Source of the DNA: Xiphydria camelus
Lineage: Eukaryota; Arthropoda; Insecta; Hymenoptera; Xiphydriidae
NCBI GenBank assembly: GCA_963678675.1
Contig: OY783191.1
Coordinates: forward strand, 40,898,602-40,962,601
Length of the DNA stretch: 64,000 nt
Direction of reading: 5' to 3'
Shown: positions 1 to 11,041 of the stretch, piece after piece
Layout: each line of letters begins with the position of its first letter
Numbering within the stretch: the first letter of the stretch is position 1
The notes under the pieces: model-generated
Databases searched by the model: none
Seen by the model: the letters and a program-made list of their open reading frames with translations, nothing else
What the model was told of the DNA's origin: nothing
Translations under genes and position numbers: made by a program

Positions 1-284
1 ATATTTTCCTTTTCAACACACACATACGGCGACTCCTCGCGTACTGTACAACGTCGATTCTCAAATATGCAATTCGTATGTTCGTAGATAATTATACACA
101 AATTATATAGCGAACGATCGATTGATTTTGTTTTCTTATTAGAAAATATCATTAAAAAACCGTATCGCAATGATCGCGCATGACCGTGCCGACAAACGAG
201 CCGTACAATTCTCCCGATCTCGAAAATTCGCGCGCAATAGCGATCGTCAATGTTTAATGGAAATTAGTCTCGCGAAGGCGGCGT
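1..284. other. 3' flank of CHERP, no gene seen
   Basis: This stretch lies downstream of the CHERP stop codon on the minus strand. It is moderately AT-rich and has no convincing open frame. It probably holds the CHERP 3' untranslated region, but I did not see a clear AATAAA signal on the minus strand. Confidence 0.4.
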
Positions 285-1639
285 TCAATCGCGATCGCCC
301 CTCTCCTCGGCACGTTCCTCCGCCCTCGCCTTCATTCTGGTGATGAACGCCTGACCCTTGCTCTTCCTAAAGTTCTCGTAGGGATCGTTCAAGTTGATCC
401 CGACGCCCTTGTACTGATCGTTCTTGTCCCTGATCTCGCCGCCCGATATCGGCGCCTCGATGCCCTGTTCGTTTGCCCCGAGGCCGGCGCCTCCCCACCC
501 CATTTTCTTCAGCAACTGGTGTCCCTTGTTGCTCTCGTCCAGACTGATCTCCTGGGGTGCCTTGCTGTACGTCGATCCTCTGAAAATGCGAGAGGGGCAC
601 GGGGGTAGAGGACTTCTCGATCATCAGGAGAGACTTACGGGCCCAACTCGGAAGAGAGCGAGGATGCCTCCGTCTACTACTCACAAGAAGCTCGGCGGTG
701 TCGGACTCCTGTCCTGCCTGTCGAGCCTCCTGTCCGGACTCCTCTCCTTATTGCTGTTTCTCCGCCGTTTGCTCCTGCTATTGTGATTGCTGCTGCTGCT
801 GCTGCTGCTGGTGGTGGTGCGGCTGTTGCGTCTGTGATTAGTTGCCGGGGATCTCGATCTGCTTCTCCCCCGAGATCTCGATCGCGACCTGCTGCGCGAC
901 TTGCTCCTGTAGCGTTTCTTCGGCGGGCTCGGACTCTTGGATCGCGGCCTCATAATCGGCGAGGGCGACTTCGATCGAGGCCTCAATCCCGAAACGATAT
1001 CCTCGTCCTTGCGTTTGCGCGCCGCGTTCTTCGCCTTGTAGTACTCGTACAGTCCCAACTTCTCCCACCCGTCGCTGTGCGGAAGCCGAAGGCAGGGTAA
1101 CGGGGGCACGGTAAGGGTAACGAATCGCGTTCGGGCTCTGACTCGATCTGTCGTCTCTTACCTGTCCCTCGGGGAATCGTGATTGGGCGGCGCGTAGAAC
1201 GCCTCGACCGCCGCCACCAAACGATCGCTGGGAGGAGCGGGCGGCGGTAATCTTATCGCGTCCGGATCCAAAGCCTTGTACTCGCCGTCCTCCAATTTGA
1301 TCAGAGGTACCATCAGACCGGCGGGTAATTCGAAATAAGGCATACTGGGCATGAGATCCTCCACGGATGGTTCGTGAATGACGGGAGGCGGCGGCCCGAA
1401 GCCGGGCGGCGGTTTCGAAAAGTCCGGTAGCGGAACATTGGTGAACGGCGGCGGATTATTGCCGGGCGGGACGCCCCAACCGGGTGGAGGTTGAGTGAAA
1501 TTAATGTCGCTCCCGATCGACGGCGGTGGCCCGGAGTGGGCGCTCGGCGGCAGTGCCATGTTCTGCTGACTCTACGCGGGAAGGTGTTGTTGATTCGTAA
1601 CGATCGAGCGTCGCCTTCTCTCGCGGCGACTTATCGCTC

Positions 1640-1694
<55 letters not shown>

Positions 1695-4251
1695 TACGAG
1701 AAATTGCGCAATCTCTTACCATCTGTGAAGTAGGCGGCGGCGGAGGCGGCGGTGGCGGCGGCGGTGGAGCCTTCAACTGCTGATCGATCGCTATCTTTTG
1801 CTGTTCGATGCTCTGTATTTGCCTCAGCGCGTGATTGACGAACGCTTGATGCTGCGCCTGATAGTTATCGAACGTCTGCTTGGTGGAAGCCGTGATGGGC
1901 GTGATAGCGTTCGCGTATTGCGACACCAAACTCGCTTGGTACTCCGACCAAGACGTACCGGGCTGTTTGAGCTTCTCTACGATCCCCTCGTCGAAGTAAT
2001 TGTTTTTCGACTCCCAAAGGCTGAGCAACTTGTTCAGCTTATTCAGCTGCTCCTCGGACGCGGCCAGCGAAGTATTACAGAACATCGGCACGACCACGTT
2101 CTCCATTGCCTTGCGGAGGTCCATTGACTTTTTCCTGGCGCTAAAAAATCGACCGGTTGCACAGCGTTCGCGCGCTGATAACCGCACGGTTCCGAGGCGC
2201 GCAATACGCGATCGTTCAACTCACCAGTGATGCAAAACGTCATTCACCAGGTAGATGATGTGAAGTTTGTGACTAAAGGTGGTTCCATGAATCACCCTGA
2301 AACGAATTTCTCGTGAAGGGGCGATCGCTATTCGTCGATCCCGCGTACGCCGTCGCGCATGCGAGCGCGCTCGAGAGGCGCGTACGTACTTTTTGAGTAA
2401 ATGCTCCGCCACCACCCGATTGCTCTGCGCCGTGATCGAATTCTGCAGTATCCACGCCTTTCCCGCGCTTATGCTGTCTTTCGTGCAGCTATCGATGATA
2501 GGTTGCAAGACCGTATCGAACCCGGAGAGATCCGTGTTCGTATTTTGCGCGTTACTCTGGAGAGCGGTCTCTTGTGCCTGTCTCACGGCATCCTCCACTC
2601 TCCCTTGCTGCTGAGCCATCAGCGCCGCGTGTTGCGCGGCCAGGTTTTGTTCCGATTGTCTGACTTGTTCCTGAAGAGTCGTCTGTTGCGACTGAAGATT
2701 CGCCAGTTCGTTCTGCAACCATCCCGGCGGCCCCGTGATGTTAACTCCCTGCGTAACGACGCCGATCGGCGGGTTCGCGTTGCCGAGCGCACCGGGAACT
2801 GCTCCAATCGACGGTCCCACATTTCCTGGCCCTCCGATCGGTCCGGGCACTCCTGGCAAAATGGAACCTGGATTCCCGACCGGCCCGATTCCGATCACTT
2901 GGTTCAATCCGTTGTTCGGCGTATTTAGGCTCGACGCGAGACTGACGTTATTCAGTGGCTGCGCGATGCTCGCGGTTGTTTGCTGCTGCTGCTGCTGCGA
3001 AACGTTTAAACGTGGGTCTGCATTTTGCATTGGATTTATTCCTTTTTGCTTTAAAACTGTAAACGAATGACGGTGAATTATTGTAAGCTGTTTGATCTCT
3101 CTTGAGTCGTCGAAAAAGAGATATAGTAAATACACCGATTTCGGGAGATTCTTATCATCTACGAATACGCGTTAACGCTCCTCGTATCGCGGTGCCAGTG
3201 CCGTTATCGTATCTTATTCCGCTGAGCTCGCTGAGACGACGATCTTAAAATCTAAGCCCCCCCCTCTTATAAAGCCACCGTTCATCCGAGGGATGCGAGA
3301 CGCATCCGTCTAATCGCTCCCGTCGAATAAACAACGATTCCAAAATCTTAAGAGAAAGTCTCAATTCTTGTCACGATTGACATCTTTGCGTTTCCACGTT
3401 TATTTTTACGAATTTGTCACTCGTCCGCGAGCACCTTTTTTTCTTTCAACCGTTGTAGCTTTTAAGGGGTTCTATCCCACTTACTGGCTTGCTCCGTTGT
3501 CACTTTGTATTGATAGTAATTGAAATGCTCCCCTCCGAACAAGAAGCCAAATTTTGGGTTGTCCTTCTGCTTGTTTTTTGTCATTTGCTCGAACTCTGGC
3601 CCGTTGCGAGCTACAAACTGTGCCAATTTGTCTATGATGTTGCGTAGTTCCGTATCTAAATGTTATTCGGAGTAATCGTCGTTAGATGGAAGTCTTAACC
3701 ACATGTATGATAAAAAAATCAATCTTAAATGTACTTTTTAAAAAAATGAATAGGCCGTCTCCACGAAATTCTCCCGTTTCTGTAGAATAATATATAAAAT
3801 ATCTGCAGGAGGATGTTTTTCTCTCTCTCTCTCTCTCTCTTTAAAATCAGTCGATCAAAGCAGTGATCCAAAATTAGAATCAAACAATCACTCGAGTTGA
3901 GTTGTATCAAGGTGAATAGAAGCACGCGTGGATTCCGTTGAGCCTCGGATGTAAAATCAAATGAATGAATCCGATACATGATACATGGATGGTACTTTGG
4001 TACGCTCATAACCTAATGAAAATGGACCGCACGGTTCGATCGCATCGATTCACTTTTTCCGAGAGCGAAAAAAAAAAAATCAAAATTTTCACTTCGATCG
4101 AACGAAATATAGACGCCGATCGGCGTAGAACCGTACATTTAACGATAAGATAAAGATCGATCAAGTTTGTATGGCAATGATGCGAGAAACCGCGTTTGAC
4201 CGGGTCTATGCGATCCGTGCTCGTCACGTTACCTGAAGGTGCTTGGTCCAT
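285..4251 (-). CDS. CHERP: CHERP, SURP/CID/G-patch splicing-associated protein
   Basis: Eight coding exons on the minus strand: 4233-4251, 3485-3655, 2390-3056, 2225-2296, 1720-2140, 1162-1562, 685-1074 and 285-579. They join in frame to 811 residues. Domains in order: a SURP module (about residues 8-55, exon 2, with the FGFLFGGEHFNYY core), a Q/G/P-rich linker, a CTD-interacting (CID-like) helical domain (about 240-380, including IIYLVNDVLHH), a polyproline run near 450, an SR-rich segment (about 610-690) and a C-terminal G-patch (about 735-785, starting MGWGGAGLG). This order is diagnostic of calcium homeostasis endoplasmic reticulum protein, a nuclear U2-snRNP-associated splicing regulator despite its name. 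Exon 1 encodes only MDQAPS and joins by a phase-1 intron to DTELRN. That matches the family's start and fixes the initiator at 4251. A (GA)n microsatellite lies in the intron at 1563-1719. The intron with donor GTACGT at 2389 is the least typical. Confidence 0.94.
1642..1694. repeat. (GA)n microsatellite in a CHERP intron
   Basis: An almost uninterrupted GA/CT dinucleotide run within the 157-base CHERP intron. On the gene strand it reads as (CT)n shortly downstream of the splice donor at 1719. Confidence 0.9.
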
Positions 4252-5136
4252 TTTTACAAGTAAAAAACCGTTGCTTAGTCACTAGATTTCCTGACCGGAA
4301 TAATTGAACTTTGACTTATTTCTAATGAAAACTCGGAGCTACGAAACATTGTTCTTCTCAAAAGCGTTCGCCAACGCTAGGCGTCGCCATTCTTTTACAC
4401 GGTTTTGCACCAATGGCACCAATGCAGGCAAGGAAGATCCATAGAGTAGGTAACTAAGTAGAAGATCAAGCCTTTTAGGGTGATTTTTCATGCCACTGCT
4501 TTACATACTGCGACAGTGAAACGCTGTGCGACCAAAAAACTGCCGCAGGCGACATGAAAATACCTAGTATCGGCAGCGGTAAGTAGTTCTCCTTTCGTGC
4601 TGAGGATATAGGTAATAATTCGTGACCCGCGCTGTACCACCAGCTCAGTTCTGATGCTCTCCTCATACTTCATTCGAAATTTGGCTCTTTTTCGGCGGTG
4701 GCGCCATCTAGCGGTAAACTACGAAACTAATCCTCAAAAATCGTGTTATTTTTCAGCACGAAAGGAGAACCACTACTGCTAGATGGCGGCACCACCTAAA
4801 AATGTGTGGCGAAAAGGATGTGGTCGCCATCTTATCGGCGGAGCGTTTCGTCCCGGAGTCGGCCTGTGGACTCGTCAGTAAGGCTAGGCCGACTCCTGCC
4901 TTAGACGCTCTGTGGTCCTCGGTGAGAGACGGGCAGTTGCGGTCTTATATAGAAACTTGCCCGTTGTTGGACCACTAACGAGAAGCCGAAAGCCGTGGAG
5001 TCGAAGGTCGGCGCCACCTGGCGGGAGGCGCCGTAGCGCGACGGGCCGCTACAAATGGTTGAATTTTGAGCGAAGTATCAGGAGGGCATCAGAACCAAAT
5101 TGGTGGCACCCCTGCGAGCTCCATCGCGCGAGCTGG
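4252..5136. repeat. Cluster of diverged dispersed-repeat fragments
   Basis: No gene here. At 4478 the sequence GGTGATTTTTCATGCCACTG begins a dispersed repeat (called family A here) also seen at 5137, 25938, 30648 and, inverted, at 31382-31403. An inverted piece follows at about 4754 (CAGCACGAAAGGAGAAC), facing its complement at about 4590. Two copies of a short motif around GCCATCTAGCGG lie at about 4697 and 4776. A GGCGCCACCTGGCGGGAGGC block lies at about 5010. Related blocks recur at 29730-29820, 30540-30560 and 44480-44770. These look like fragments of nonautonomous mobile elements inserted close to each other. Confidence 0.6.
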
Positions 5137-5160
5137 GTAATTTTTTATGCCACTGCTTTA

Positions 5161-5311
5161 AGGCTCGTTTTCACGTGGCATTAAATGTCGTGGCTTTGCA
5201 CCGTCATGACACTGCGACATTAAAGTCAAACAGGTTTTCATACCATGACATTAAAGTCACGATATCCGCGGCACTAAAAGTGGCATCTTAATGCCACGTG
5301 AATACGAGCCT
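5161..5311. mobile_element. 151-bp MITE with 3-bp TTA target duplication (Harbinger-like)
   Basis: The ends are inverted: the left end AGGCTCGTTTTCACGTGGCA and the right end TGCCACGTGAATACGAGCCT pair with one mismatch and continue for a few more bases. TTA flanks both sides (5158-5160 and 5312-5314). The interior repeats the words CATTAAA and GACATTAAAGTCA. A 3-bp TTA target duplication is typical of PIF/Harbinger elements. With no coding capacity, this is a nonautonomous copy. The superfamily assignment is inference from the duplication alone. Confidence 0.75.
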
Positions 5312-5325
5312 TTACTACAGCAGTG

Positions 5326-6148
5326 TGTTACGACCCGGCCTATCTCTAAACCCGGTCGCTCTATGACGCGAGGCGCGAGGATCGGGCACCGCGCGCGAGA
5401 CGCGCGATTCAGGAACAATCCGAAAGGAAACAGGGAAGAAAATTCCATACAGAGGTTGCCGGCAAAATTCGAATTTATTCCTTAAGCAAAAATCGAAGTT
5501 CGACGTTATTCTTTAAGCAAAAGGAAAAGTCGCGTTCGGTTCCGTGATCGAGTTGCGTCTCTCCCAAAAAATCTTCCAGCGTTTCAAATCCCTCTCGGCG
5601 TCGCCCGGGAAGGGGATGCTCCGGTGGGTGTGCCTCGTGCGATGTCCAATCGGGGTGAGTCCTCGAGAAAAGGGGTGTTTCCTCGAGGACGAAGACGTCG
5701 GGTGCCGTAACGTCTTCCAGATGTGTCGATGCGTCCTGTTTCGAATGCGCGGGTCCTGCGTTGGCGAGAGTTTTCTGCGAAGGGACTAAAAAATCGGTTT
5801 ATAGCCCCTCATTGTTCCTGGGCCTTAGAGATGTTGCAGCCTTCGCTCCCGCTGTTCTCGGTCCGTGAGAAAGTCGCAGCCTTGGCTCCCGTTGTTCTCG
5901 GGCCGTGAGAAAGTCGCCGCATCTGCTTTCCTCCTACCTACCCTACCTCATCCCTAGAGTGACCATTTCTCTACAAGAATCTATGCGGAAAAGGGAGATA
6001 TGCTAATGATGGGGATTTCTCATACGCAAGTCTTAATTCGAAGGCTCCTTGAACAGCCCGCGTTCTACAGCGGAAAACAAGGCGATCGTCGTTTGTGTAG
6101 GCTTGTCCAAAGAACCGTCGCTCTATGAGAACGTGACGTAATGTCACA
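5326..6148 (-). repeat. 3' LTR of the gypsy element
   Basis: 823 bases that match 12907-13729 with a constant offset of 7581 and no indel. On the plus strand it starts TGTTACGACC and ends GTAATGTCACA, so on the element strand it runs TGTGACATTA...GTCGTAACA with TG...CA ends. Short frames inside it occur identically in both LTRs and are not genes. Confidence 0.95.
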
Positions 6149-6159
6149 CCTTCCCCCTT
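6149..6159 (-). other. Polypurine tract
   Basis: On the element strand AAGGGGGAAGG abuts the 3' LTR, the expected site for plus-strand DNA priming. It confirms the minus orientation of the element. Confidence 0.85.
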
Positions 6160-6626
6160 ATCAAAAGCTGTTACCTATGGTGACAGCTTTTATAACCTAT
6201 TTGATTACTTATAGTTTGCAAGAGTATATTGTTCGTACAAAAAAGGGGAAAGTGCGCCGTAGATACAAGAATGCTTAGCAAGTATTTTAATTAATTTAAG
6301 TCTGGATTTACATCTCCGTTATAAAAATATAGCCACACTAAGCAGACACATAACACCAAAAAAAAATCGTGGAAGGTTAATTGTTTGTTATAATCGTTAA
6401 TTTCGATGTAAATATTCCAAATTTCACAAACGGGATGGAAATAACAAAGTAAGATAAAAAAAAAAAATTTTTGCAACATACTATACATACACACATTCGT
6501 TCCATACGAGTTGCTATTTACATTTATAAAGATTTATTTTACAATAAAGAGTATCGAATTAAATACATTTCAGGGTTATTATTTATCCTATTTTACTTTC
6601 ACAATGATGCTTGCGCGTCACAATTA
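6160..6626 (-). other. Retroelement segment between pol and the polypurine tract
   Basis: AT-rich, with no frame long enough for an envelope protein. The longest minus-strand frame (6291-6494) is compositionally biased and not convincing. Confidence 0.6.
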
Positions 6627-9600
6627 TCAATTATTTCCTAGAGGGGATGTCGGTCGAATATAAGCGAGCTTTAGTTTATTTGTGTGAACTATCTTCTTAT
6701 TATTTTTGCTAATTTGTATTTCTGCGTTAAGATCGTTGAAGATTCGGGTAATTTTAAAAGGACCCTTCCAATGTGGATCAAATTTAGATTGACGAGGCTC
6801 TTGAAGCAAGTAGACATCGTCGCCTACCTGAAAAATGCGGGGATTTGAGTGCCTATCGAAAAGTTTCTTGCTCTTGGCTTTCGCCCTTTCTAGGTTTTCC
6901 GTTGCCATACCCTGGGTAGTAGTAATTATCGTGAGGAGGTCATCAAAATATTGAATGAATGTACGAGGCACCCGCTGATCTGAGAATTCCGAGGGAATTT
7001 GAGCTTTTCTTCCAAAGATTAATTCGTGAGGTGTGAATCCGGTAGCTTCGTGGACGGAGGTATTGTATGAAAACATACCAAATCTAATCCACTGATCCCA
7101 ATTTCTTTTTGCGCAATAATGTTTCAGATATTCCATGAATGTGTGATGGGCTCTTTCTAAGGATCCCAAAGATTGCGGATGAAAAGCGGTTGATTTTATC
7201 TGTTGAATTTTGAAGATTTGACAAAAGTTTTTCATAATGCTACTCATGAAATTGCTTCCTTGATCGGTATGTATTGCCTTGGGACAACCGAATCGAGAAA
7301 TGAATTGTTCAGCGAGTGCGAGGGCAACTGTGATCGCATCGATGGTGGGGAGAGGAATGGCATCCGAATACTTTGTTAGGTTGTCTTGAAGAGTTAGTAA
7401 GTATCGATTTCCTTTCTCGGTAACTGGTAAGGGACCGACAATGTCCATTTGTACTTTATCAAAAGCTTGCTGCGGAGTGTCGGTGATACGAAGGGGCTGC
7501 CTAGTTTTTATTCTGGCGAGCTTGTTCTTTTGGCAACTACTGCATGTGTGAACGAAATTAATGATATCCTGCTTCATCCCTTTCCAATAGTATTCGTCTC
7601 TAATTCGATTATAGAGCTTGGAGATGCCTTGATGACCACCTACAACCGACTCATGGTACTCTTTGACGATAGCTGCCTGTTCGTGCTTGGATGGAAATTT
7701 CAATTCGTTTGAGCAAATCGTAATTGTATATCCTTTATTGAAGAAGACCGTTTGAAAGATTTTTTCTATGTTTACCCAGGGGAGTTGATCTAATCCATTT
7801 CGATTTTTTGAAACGCTACAGGTGAAGATACCAAGGAAGTCCATTAAATTTTTCAAGCTTTTTATGCATGACTCGACGTTGACTAAATTGGGATATTCGT
7901 TGGGCGAATTTTTAACAAATAAATGGAAGACGTGATACTTATTGGATGGAAGAGTGGTTGCGTCACCTAAGCTGCCAGGGATTTTCTGCAAGTCGTGAAA
8001 GGTAAACCATTGTGTTTCGATCAAATCTTTGCTTGTTTGAAACGACAGGTCGTAATCGATAGAGGTGAAATGTACAATATGATCATTTCTCAGGGCCAGG
8101 AAATCTTTACTGTGGACGAGGCATGTGGCTGTGGAAATTAAAAGGTTGCGTCTTGTAATTTTATCATTGTCAAGTCTGTGAGAGTTTTTGTCCTCAGGTG
8201 AGTCATCGTCAACAGTCGTCTCTCGATGGTCTCGCTGGCTGACGCGTGCTCCGGAGTACCCGGCGACGGCACACGTCAGGAAGTCCCTCGGTGACGATTT
8301 AAACCTGACACGGGGGAGGGCTAACGTCATCTCCCCCCCTGGCGTGTGTTCCGGAGTACCCGGCGACGACACACGCCAGAAATCCCTCGATGACTCTTTA
8401 AAGTTGACATGGGGGAGGGCTAACGTCATCTCCCCCCCTGGCGTGTGTTCCGGAGTACCCGGCGACGACACACGCCAGAAATCCCTCGATGACTCCTTAA
8501 AGTTGACATGGGGGAGGGCTAACGTCATCTCCCCCCCTGGCGTGTGTTCCGGAGTACCCGGCGACGACACACGCCAGATATTCCCACGATGTGCTGATAC
8601 TGGTGGCGTAATTCTGTCTTGTCCCGGTAGTTCGTCCTCAGTTGCTGTCAGGTAAGCGTCGCTGTCGTCTCCATCGTCAGAGTCCGTTGACATTGTTTCA
8701 TCTGATTTTATTAGAGAAGGAGCTTTGCTCGGGATGCTATCGTCTCTGTTTGCGTTAATGGAGAAGCAGCTGTCGATTAAAGTTTCGATACTGGAGTCTT
8801 CCGTCGGTCTTTCGGGACAGTCGCCCACTGCAAGATTCACGATAGGTGGGTCGTCTGCGCAGACTAACACCGATCTCAAATCTTTCGAGCTAAGTCCCTT
8901 TTGATTTGTATAGTCATGATTTTGTTCGTTTAGGAGGATCGGGTTACGGGAGAGTGCGTCAGCGTTGGAATTTATTCTGCCCGGTTTGTACCTGATGTCG
9001 TAATCGTATTCGTTAAGGCGAACTCGCCATCGCATTAATTTCGACGTGGGATCTTTGGTATTGTGTAACCAAGTTAGCGGTCGATGATCGGTGACCAAGG
9101 TAAATTTGCGGCCGAAGAGGTATGGCCGGAAATGTTCGACGCCGAATACAATAGCTAGCATCTCTTTCTCTGTCGTGGAATAATTAGTTTCTGCGTTGTT
9201 GAGTGTTCGAGAAGCATAGGAAATCGGAAGATCTTTGCCTATAGGACCTTGACTAAGAATGGCGCCCAGCGCGTAGTTGGAAGCGTCGGTCGTGACGACA
9301 AAAGGTTTAGAGAAATCTGGATATTGCAGCAAGGGCTCGGTGCATATAATATTTCGGAGATTTTCGAAGGCTTCTTGAGCGCTATCGGTCCAAGAAAATG
9401 AGATGTCGGATTTTAAGAGACGAGTCATTGGTTTCGCGATTTTCGCAAAATCTTTCATGAATCTTCTATAGTAGCCGGCGAGGCCTAAGAATTGCTTAAT
9501 ATTCTTTTTTGTTTTTGGGATGGGAAAATTCTTCACGGCTTCTATCTTTTTAGGGTCCGGCCTTACTCCTTCGTGCGTGATGATATGACCTAAATATGAT

Positions 9601-10994
9601 ATTTCCTGCTTTAGGAACATACATTTTTCCGGTTGGAGGGCTAAGCCAGAGCTTCGCAACCGACCTAAAAGTTTTTTTAATTTCAACGAGTGTTCTTCCA
9701 GGGAAGCGGCATAGATGACAATATCATCCATGTAAACGAAAAGCTCGATTCCTTGCAGACCCGAGAGTACTAAATCCATCAGTCTCTGGAAGGTTGCGGG
9801 GGCATTTTTTAAACCGAAGGGCATACGGTTAAATTCGTAATGCCCGTGCGGGGTGGAAAATGCAGTTTTTGATTGAGAAGCAGGGTCTATTGGCACCTGA
9901 TGAAATCCAGAAGCTAGATCAAGGGTACTGAAGTATTTTGCCCCTCCGAGCTGATCAAGAATATCAGTGATGTTGGGGATCGGGTAAGCATCGCTAATAG
10001 TTTTTTCATTGAGGGCGCGATAATCTATCACCATTCGCCAGCGAGGATTTCCCGAGGCGTTGGGTTTTTTCGGTACGATCCAGACGGGAGAATTATAAGG
10101 TGAATCGGAAGGCCGGATTACGTTATTCTCGAGAAGGGTATCGACTTGGTTTTGTATCTCTTGTTTGTGGACCTGTGGGTATCGATATTGTTTTATGTTA
10201 ATCGGATTCTCGTCCGTCGTGGCGATTTTATGCCTTAGAATCGTGGTTGAACCTAATTTATCTCCGGGAAGATAAAATTGAAACGGAAAGCTGGCGATAC
10301 ATTCTAAGATGCTAGTCCTTTCGACTTCGTTTAGACCATCCAAGTTGAGAAAGTTTGCAATTTTCGAGAGTCGTTCTGCGGCAGATTTTTCCAAATCAAT
10401 GCCGGGATTTCCCAGTCGAGCAGATCGAGCTAGCGGAGGTTGAGATTTGAAATCTTCTAACTCGATAGGGGGAATAGTAAGATTAATGCGACTGCTAGTT
10501 GAATTTATGGCAAAGGTATGGGCGTAGCCGTTCCTTTGCGTGACTAACACTTCGCCCAAATAGACACCGCGTCCTGCGTCAATCCTTCTAACATATCCCT
10601 CCTTTAGTTCTTTATTCTTTATAGGAATTTTGATGAGTTTTTTTGTTCTCGGAGGAAGATCAAACGATGGGTGGTTACAAAACTGAATCTCCTGATTACC
10701 GAGGATCAACTGACTAGGAAGATTGGCACGGAAAGTGAGTATTGCTTCCTGCTGAGTCAAAAAGGACATGCCTAAGATACCTGCTTGCTGGATGGGAAAG
10801 TCGCTGTCGACGACTTGAAACCGTATGTCTACGCTTCGTATTCTAACAAGTATCTCGCCATAGGTGCGCACCGTGCCAGAGCCGATTCCATTAAGATGGT
10901 AAATTATTTTCGTGTTTATATCGATGTCTGGTGTTAAAGCGTTTTCTTTAATTAAATTCAATTGAGAGCCGGTATCGATGAGAAAATATCCCAA
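6627..10994 (-). CDS. pol: Gypsy pol polyprotein (protease, RT, RNase H, integrase)
   Basis: A 1455-residue frame is counted from the first ATG, and the open frame extends further upstream into the end of gag. Aspartic protease: DTG at residues 7-9. Reverse transcriptase: the catalytic YMDD lies at 421-424 with a preceding LDLASGFHQV block. RNase H: TDASNYALGAIL starts at 569. A nonconserved spacer of roughly 710-960 holds an internal tandem repeat. Integrase has an HHCC zinc finger near 1115-1160 (GGHQGISKLYNRI and CSSCQKNK) and a DDE core (MDIVGPLP, HTDQGSNF, LERAHH). No chromodomain is visible. The frame is intact, consistent with a young insertion. It lies in the -1 frame relative to gag, so expression probably needs ribosomal frameshifting near 11045, where the A-rich GGAAAAATAG ends gag. 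That mechanism is inference. Confidence 0.95.
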   Translation of the reverse strand: MGYFLIDTGSQLNLIKENALTPDIDINTKIIYHLNGIGSGTVRTYGEILVRIRSVDIRFQVVDSDFPIQQAGILGMSFLTQQEAILTFRANLPSQLILGNQEIQFCNHPSFDLPPRTKKLIKIPIKNKELKEGYVRRIDAGRGVYLGEVLVTQRNGYAHTFAINSTSSRINLTIPPIELEDFKSQPPLARSARLGNPGIDLEKSAAERLSKIANFLNLDGLNEVERTSILECIASFPFQFYLPGDKLGSTTILRHKIATTDENPINIKQYRYPQVHKQEIQNQVDTLLENNVIRPSDSPYNSPVWIVPKKPNASGNPRWRMVIDYRALNEKTISDAYPIPNITDILDQLGGAKYFSTLDLASGFHQVPIDPASQSKTAFSTPHGHYEFNRMPFGLKNAPATFQRLMDLVLSGLQGIELFVYMDDIVIYAASLEEHSLKLKKLLGRLRSSGLALQPEKCMFLKQEISYLGHIITHEGVRPDPKKIEAVKNFPIPKTKKNIKQFLGLAGYYRRFMKDFAKIAKPMTRLLKSDISFSWTDSAQEAFENLRNIICTEPLLQYPDFSKPFVVTTDASNYALGAILSQGPIGKDLPISYASRTLNNAETNYSTTEKEMLAIVFGVEHFRPYLFGRKFTLVTDHRPLTWLHNTKDPTSKLMRWRVRLNEYDYDIRYKPGRINSNADALSRNPILLNEQNHDYTNQKGLSSKDLRSVLVCADDPPIVNLAVGDCPERPTEDSSIETLIDSCFSINANRDDSIPSKAPSLIKSDETMSTDSDDGDDSDAYLTATEDELPGQDRITPPVSAHRGNIWRVSSPGTPEHTPGGEMTLALPHVNFKESSRDFWRVSSPGTPEHTPGGEMTLALPHVNFKESSRDFWRVSSPGTPEHTPGGEMTLALPRVRFKSSPRDFLTCAVAGYSGARVSQRDHRETTVDDDSPEDKNSHRLDNDKITRRNLLISTATCLVHSKDFLALRNDHIVHFTSIDYDLSFQTSKDLIETQWFTFHDLQKIPGSLGDATTLPSNKYHVFHLFVKNSPNEYPNLVNVESCIKSLKNLMDFLGIFTCSVSKNRNGLDQLPWVNIEKIFQTVFFNKGYTITICSNELKFPSKHEQAAIVKEYHESVVGGHQGISKLYNRIRDEYYWKGMKQDIINFVHTCSSCQKNKLARIKTRQPLRITDTPQQAFDKVQMDIVGPLPVTEKGNRYLLTLQDNLTKYSDAIPLPTIDAITVALALAEQFISRFGCPKAIHTDQGSNFMSSIMKNFCQIFKIQQIKSTAFHPQSLGSLERAHHTFMEYLKHYCAKRNWDQWIRFGMFSYNTSVHEATGFTPHELIFGRKAQIPSEFSDQRVPRTFIQYFDDLLTIITTTQGMATENLERAKAKSKKLFDRHSNPRIFQVGDDVYLLQEPRQSKFDPHWKGPFKITRIFNDLNAEIQISKNNKKIVHTNKLKLAYIRPTSPLGNN
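8239..8590. repeat. Tandem repeat of about 99 bp inside the pol spacer
   Basis: Three full units (starting near 8241, 8341 and 8440) and a partial fourth (8539). The second and third are 99 bases and nearly identical. The first is 100 bases and more diverged. Each unit contains an 11-bp inverted repeat, CTGGCGTGTGT...ACACACGCCAG, around a CCGG-containing loop. The units encode a 33-residue repeat in pol (core SSPGTPEHTPGGEM). The extra base in the first unit shifts its frame, but the pol frame stays open. Confidence 0.9.
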
Positions 10995-11041
10995 TCCCGA
11001 GTTAAGGAATTCGTGGTCTAAAATAATAACGGGGAGTTGCT

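Noticed and set aside
424..1100. Plus-strand frames across CHERP exons
   Set aside because: They are antisense shadows of the SR-rich and G-patch exons, whose minus-strand reading is strongly conserved.
5544..5908. Identical short frames in both LTRs (also 13125-13489)
   Set aside because: They are duplicated because the LTRs are identical, and no protein family is recognisable.
6291..6494. Possible envelope remnant at the 3' end of the gypsy element
   Set aside because: Only 67 codons, hydrophobic because of AT composition, with no transmembrane-plus-cleavage-site architecture.
8239..8590. Possible CRISPR-like array
   Set aside because: The units are contiguous with no unique spacers, and the host is a eukaryote.
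8188..8655. Plus-strand repetitive 155-residue frame
   Set aside because: It is the antisense of the 99-bp repeats in the pol frame. The periodicity comes from the DNA repeat.
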